Of a stretch of DNA of 64,000 nt, positions 63,028 to 64,000 are shown piece after piece. This DNA is from Corynebacterium coyleae (lineage in GTDB: Bacteria > Actinomycetota > Actinomycetes > Mycobacteriales > Mycobacteriaceae), in the NCBI RefSeq assembly GCF_030408635.1, contig NZ_CP047198.1, positions 1,302,001 through 1,366,000 of the forward strand, read 5' to 3'. The notes beneath the pieces are model-generated. The model did no database searches, was not told where the DNA came from, and saw only the letters and a list, made by a program, of their open reading frames with translations. Position 1 is the first letter of the stretch, and each line of letters opens with the position of its first letter. Made by a program: the position numbers and the translations under genes.

Positions 63028-63645
63028 GTGATTTTCCTGCGTAGCTTCCTCCGCTTACTTCGAAAACACCCCGGCTTCCGACTAGCCAAGTATGAACTCG
63101 GGCTATACCGAGATCTCATTCGCTGGATCCGCCGAGAGACACTCATCCCTGAAGGGGCAGTTGCGATTCCTCACCAACCGGGTCGATTACAAATGCTTGG
63201 AATAGTCACGGCGGTGCTCGCAATTGAGGCCGGGGTTGTTCACCTCGTATTGCCTGAAGGGATCATTCGAGTCGTTGCGCTACTACTGTCGCTGTGGGCC
63301 CTCGTGTTCGTGTGGGGTCTAATCGCCGCGGAGCGAATTCGTCCCAGCTATTTCGACGACAAGACCGTCGTGCTTCGTCGCGGACGAACGCTTTTTACGG
63401 AAATACCAACGACCTCCGTGCACAGTGTGACGGACTCCCCTTCATATACTTCTGCGGTCGAGGTCGCCGATGGCGTACTCACATTCGGCGGTCCTGCCGG
63501 AACAGACACACTCATCTGCCTACATGAGGACGTGCTGGCCTATCCCGATCGCTACCCGTGGCAGCGACCAGTTCCCGTACGCGTTAGGAAGATACGTTAC
63601 TACCGCGGTAACGGAACCAAGGTGCCTAGCGCTTCTTCCCGATAA
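63028..63645 (+). CDS. Membrane protein coupled to the interrupted merR gene
   Basis: A 205-aa protein from GTG 63028, overlapping the last 17 bp of merR, so translation was probably coupled. Two adjacent hydrophobic segments (residues ~56-77, 80-101) are followed by a C-terminal domain of ~90 residues rich in beta strands (KTVVLRRGRTLFTEIPTTSVHSVTD), like a PH-type membrane-associated domain. Function unknown; a MerR-controlled stress or drug response partner is likely. The IS upstream should cut it off from the MerR promoter. Confidence 0.75.
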   Translation: MIFLRSFLRLLRKHPGFRLAKYELGLYRDLIRWIRRETLIPEGAVAIPHQPGRLQMLGIVTAVLAIEAGVVHLVLPEGIIRVVALLLSLWALVFVWGLIAAERIRPSYFDDKTVVLRRGRTLFTEIPTTSVHSVTDSPSYTSAVEVADGVLTFGGPAGTDTLICLHEDVLAYPDRYPWQRPVPVRVRKIRYYRGNGTKVPSASSR

Positions 63646-63871
63646 TGAAGTAGCCAACCCAGCCAAACGTGTTAACTGCGCCGATAATCGGAGTCCACAG
63701 CCACTTCGGGCCACGAATCCTCTTGGAATTGGTCCGAGCGAGGTCGCGAAGCGCAAAGGCCTTGCCTGCCGTATCGATCGTGGCCAGGACGCCAGCAATT
63801 GTCTTCTGATCCGAAGACAAGCTGTTCCATGCGTCCTTGATGGTGTCGATGAACTCATTGTTTTTAGCCAT
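63626..63871 (-). CDS. Small membrane protein, PLDc N-terminal-like
   Basis: An 81-aa protein from ATG 63871 (MAKNNEFIDTIKDAWNSLSSDQKTIAGV). The C-terminal part RIRGPKWLWTPIIGAVNTFGWVGYFIIGKKR resembles the PLDc_N domain: one membrane helix flanked by basic residues. The role is unknown in bacteria. The 3' end overlaps the converging 205-aa gene by 20 bp. The last 129 bp of the window upstream of it hold no further gene that I can see. Confidence 0.7.
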   Translation of the reverse strand: MAKNNEFIDTIKDAWNSLSSDQKTIAGVLATIDTAGKAFALRDLARTNSKRIRGPKWLWTPIIGAVNTFGWVGYFIIGKKR

Positions 63872-64000
63872 GGTTTGAAGTTTAGCCGGTCGGGTTGATC
63901 GTCGATAAGCGTGTTGCCCCTCTCGCAAAATTTCGGATATTTCTTTTATCTAGGGTCCAATGCACAATATAGTGATCAAACACTTGTGCGAGCAATGTTT

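Larger units (their letters stand above)
59708..63044 (+). pseudogene. MerR-family regulator interrupted by an IS21 element
   Basis: The 5' part (59708-59960) encodes a MerR HTH (MKISEVAAVAGCSVRAVRHLHTSGAVPEP). The 3' part (62608-63044) encodes the C-terminal helical region ([24 protein letters not shown] ... GDFPA). Removing bases 59961-62607 joins codon 85 exactly in frame (CGG) and gives a 229-aa MerR protein without any stop. The insertion therefore looks recent. In its present state, translation from GTG 59708 reads into the IS and stops at 59998, leaving only the HTH half. Confidence 0.93.

Noticed and set aside
1-64000. CRISPR arrays, rRNA genes, prophage or conjugation genes
   Set aside because: No spaced direct repeats, rRNA motifs or phage/ICE structural genes were seen in the window.

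Overview
The window is a 64 kb piece of an actinobacterial chromosome, most likely a Corynebacterium. The evidence is a pup-pafA-dop-arc pupylation locus without 20S proteasome genes, mycothiol ligase MshC, RbpA, Ppm1/Lnt for lipoglycan and lipoprotein synthesis, a DprE2-like reductase, and the blocks hemH / NlpC-P60 / Rv1476-like / acn / acnR and pafB-pafC-tatA-tatC-helY in an order known from mycobacteria and corynebacteria. Coding is dense, GC-rich and mostly on the minus strand. GTG/TTG starts and leaderless starts are frequent. Species cannot be named from the sequence alone.

Layout. 1-6.8 kb: a FAD/Fe-S dehydrogenase cut by the window edge, a YceI protein, rbpA (with a SigH-type promoter), ppm1-lnt and fxsA. 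6.8-14.5 kb: a lipase-like hydrolase, a DprE2-like reductase, an M24 peptidase, a small trypsin-like protease without a signal peptide, helY, tatC and tatA. 14.5-27.1 kb: pupylation (pafC, pafB, pafA, pup, dop, arc). About 6 kb of unrelated genes lie between dop and arc: an AT-richer ABC/membrane-protein cassette with a hairpin-rich leader, an orphan pdxS with pdxR, and a yefM-yoeB toxin-antitoxin pair. 27-37.8 kb: trmI, M18 aminopeptidase, RecB-like nuclease, fhs, a Dcu transporter with aspA, a HAD phosphatase, mshC and uppP. 37.8-50 kb: a beta-propeller lipoprotein, pyrD, a heterodimeric ABC exporter whose two subunits have complementary losses of ATPase motifs, a tRNA-Leu, a TVP38-type membrane protein, an SPFH/NfeD pair, DUF3097 and hemH. 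50-59.7 kb: a RipA/RipC-like NlpC/P60 hydrolase with a long leader and a perfect GlxR-type site, acn with an AcnR-type operator, acnR, and an ACT/UPF0210 pair. 59.7-63.9 kb: a MerR regulator split by a complete IS21-family element with a 5-bp target duplication, then a downstream membrane protein and a small PLDc_N-like protein.

How it works together. Pafs, Pup, Dop and ARC form a pupylation/unfolding pathway. PafB/PafC are DNA-damage activators that share that locus. Acn and AcnR form an autoregulatory TCA module. AspA and Dcu link aspartate and fumarate to C4-dicarboxylate exchange. Ppm1/Lnt, UppP, NlpC/P60 and the DprE2-like enzyme all serve envelope building. The most unusual signals are the asymmetric ABC exporter, the perfect 18-bp hairpin inside the start of hemH, the MerR gene that can be restored exactly by removing the IS, the ABC cassette leader RNA and the PdxR protein lacking the PLP lysine.
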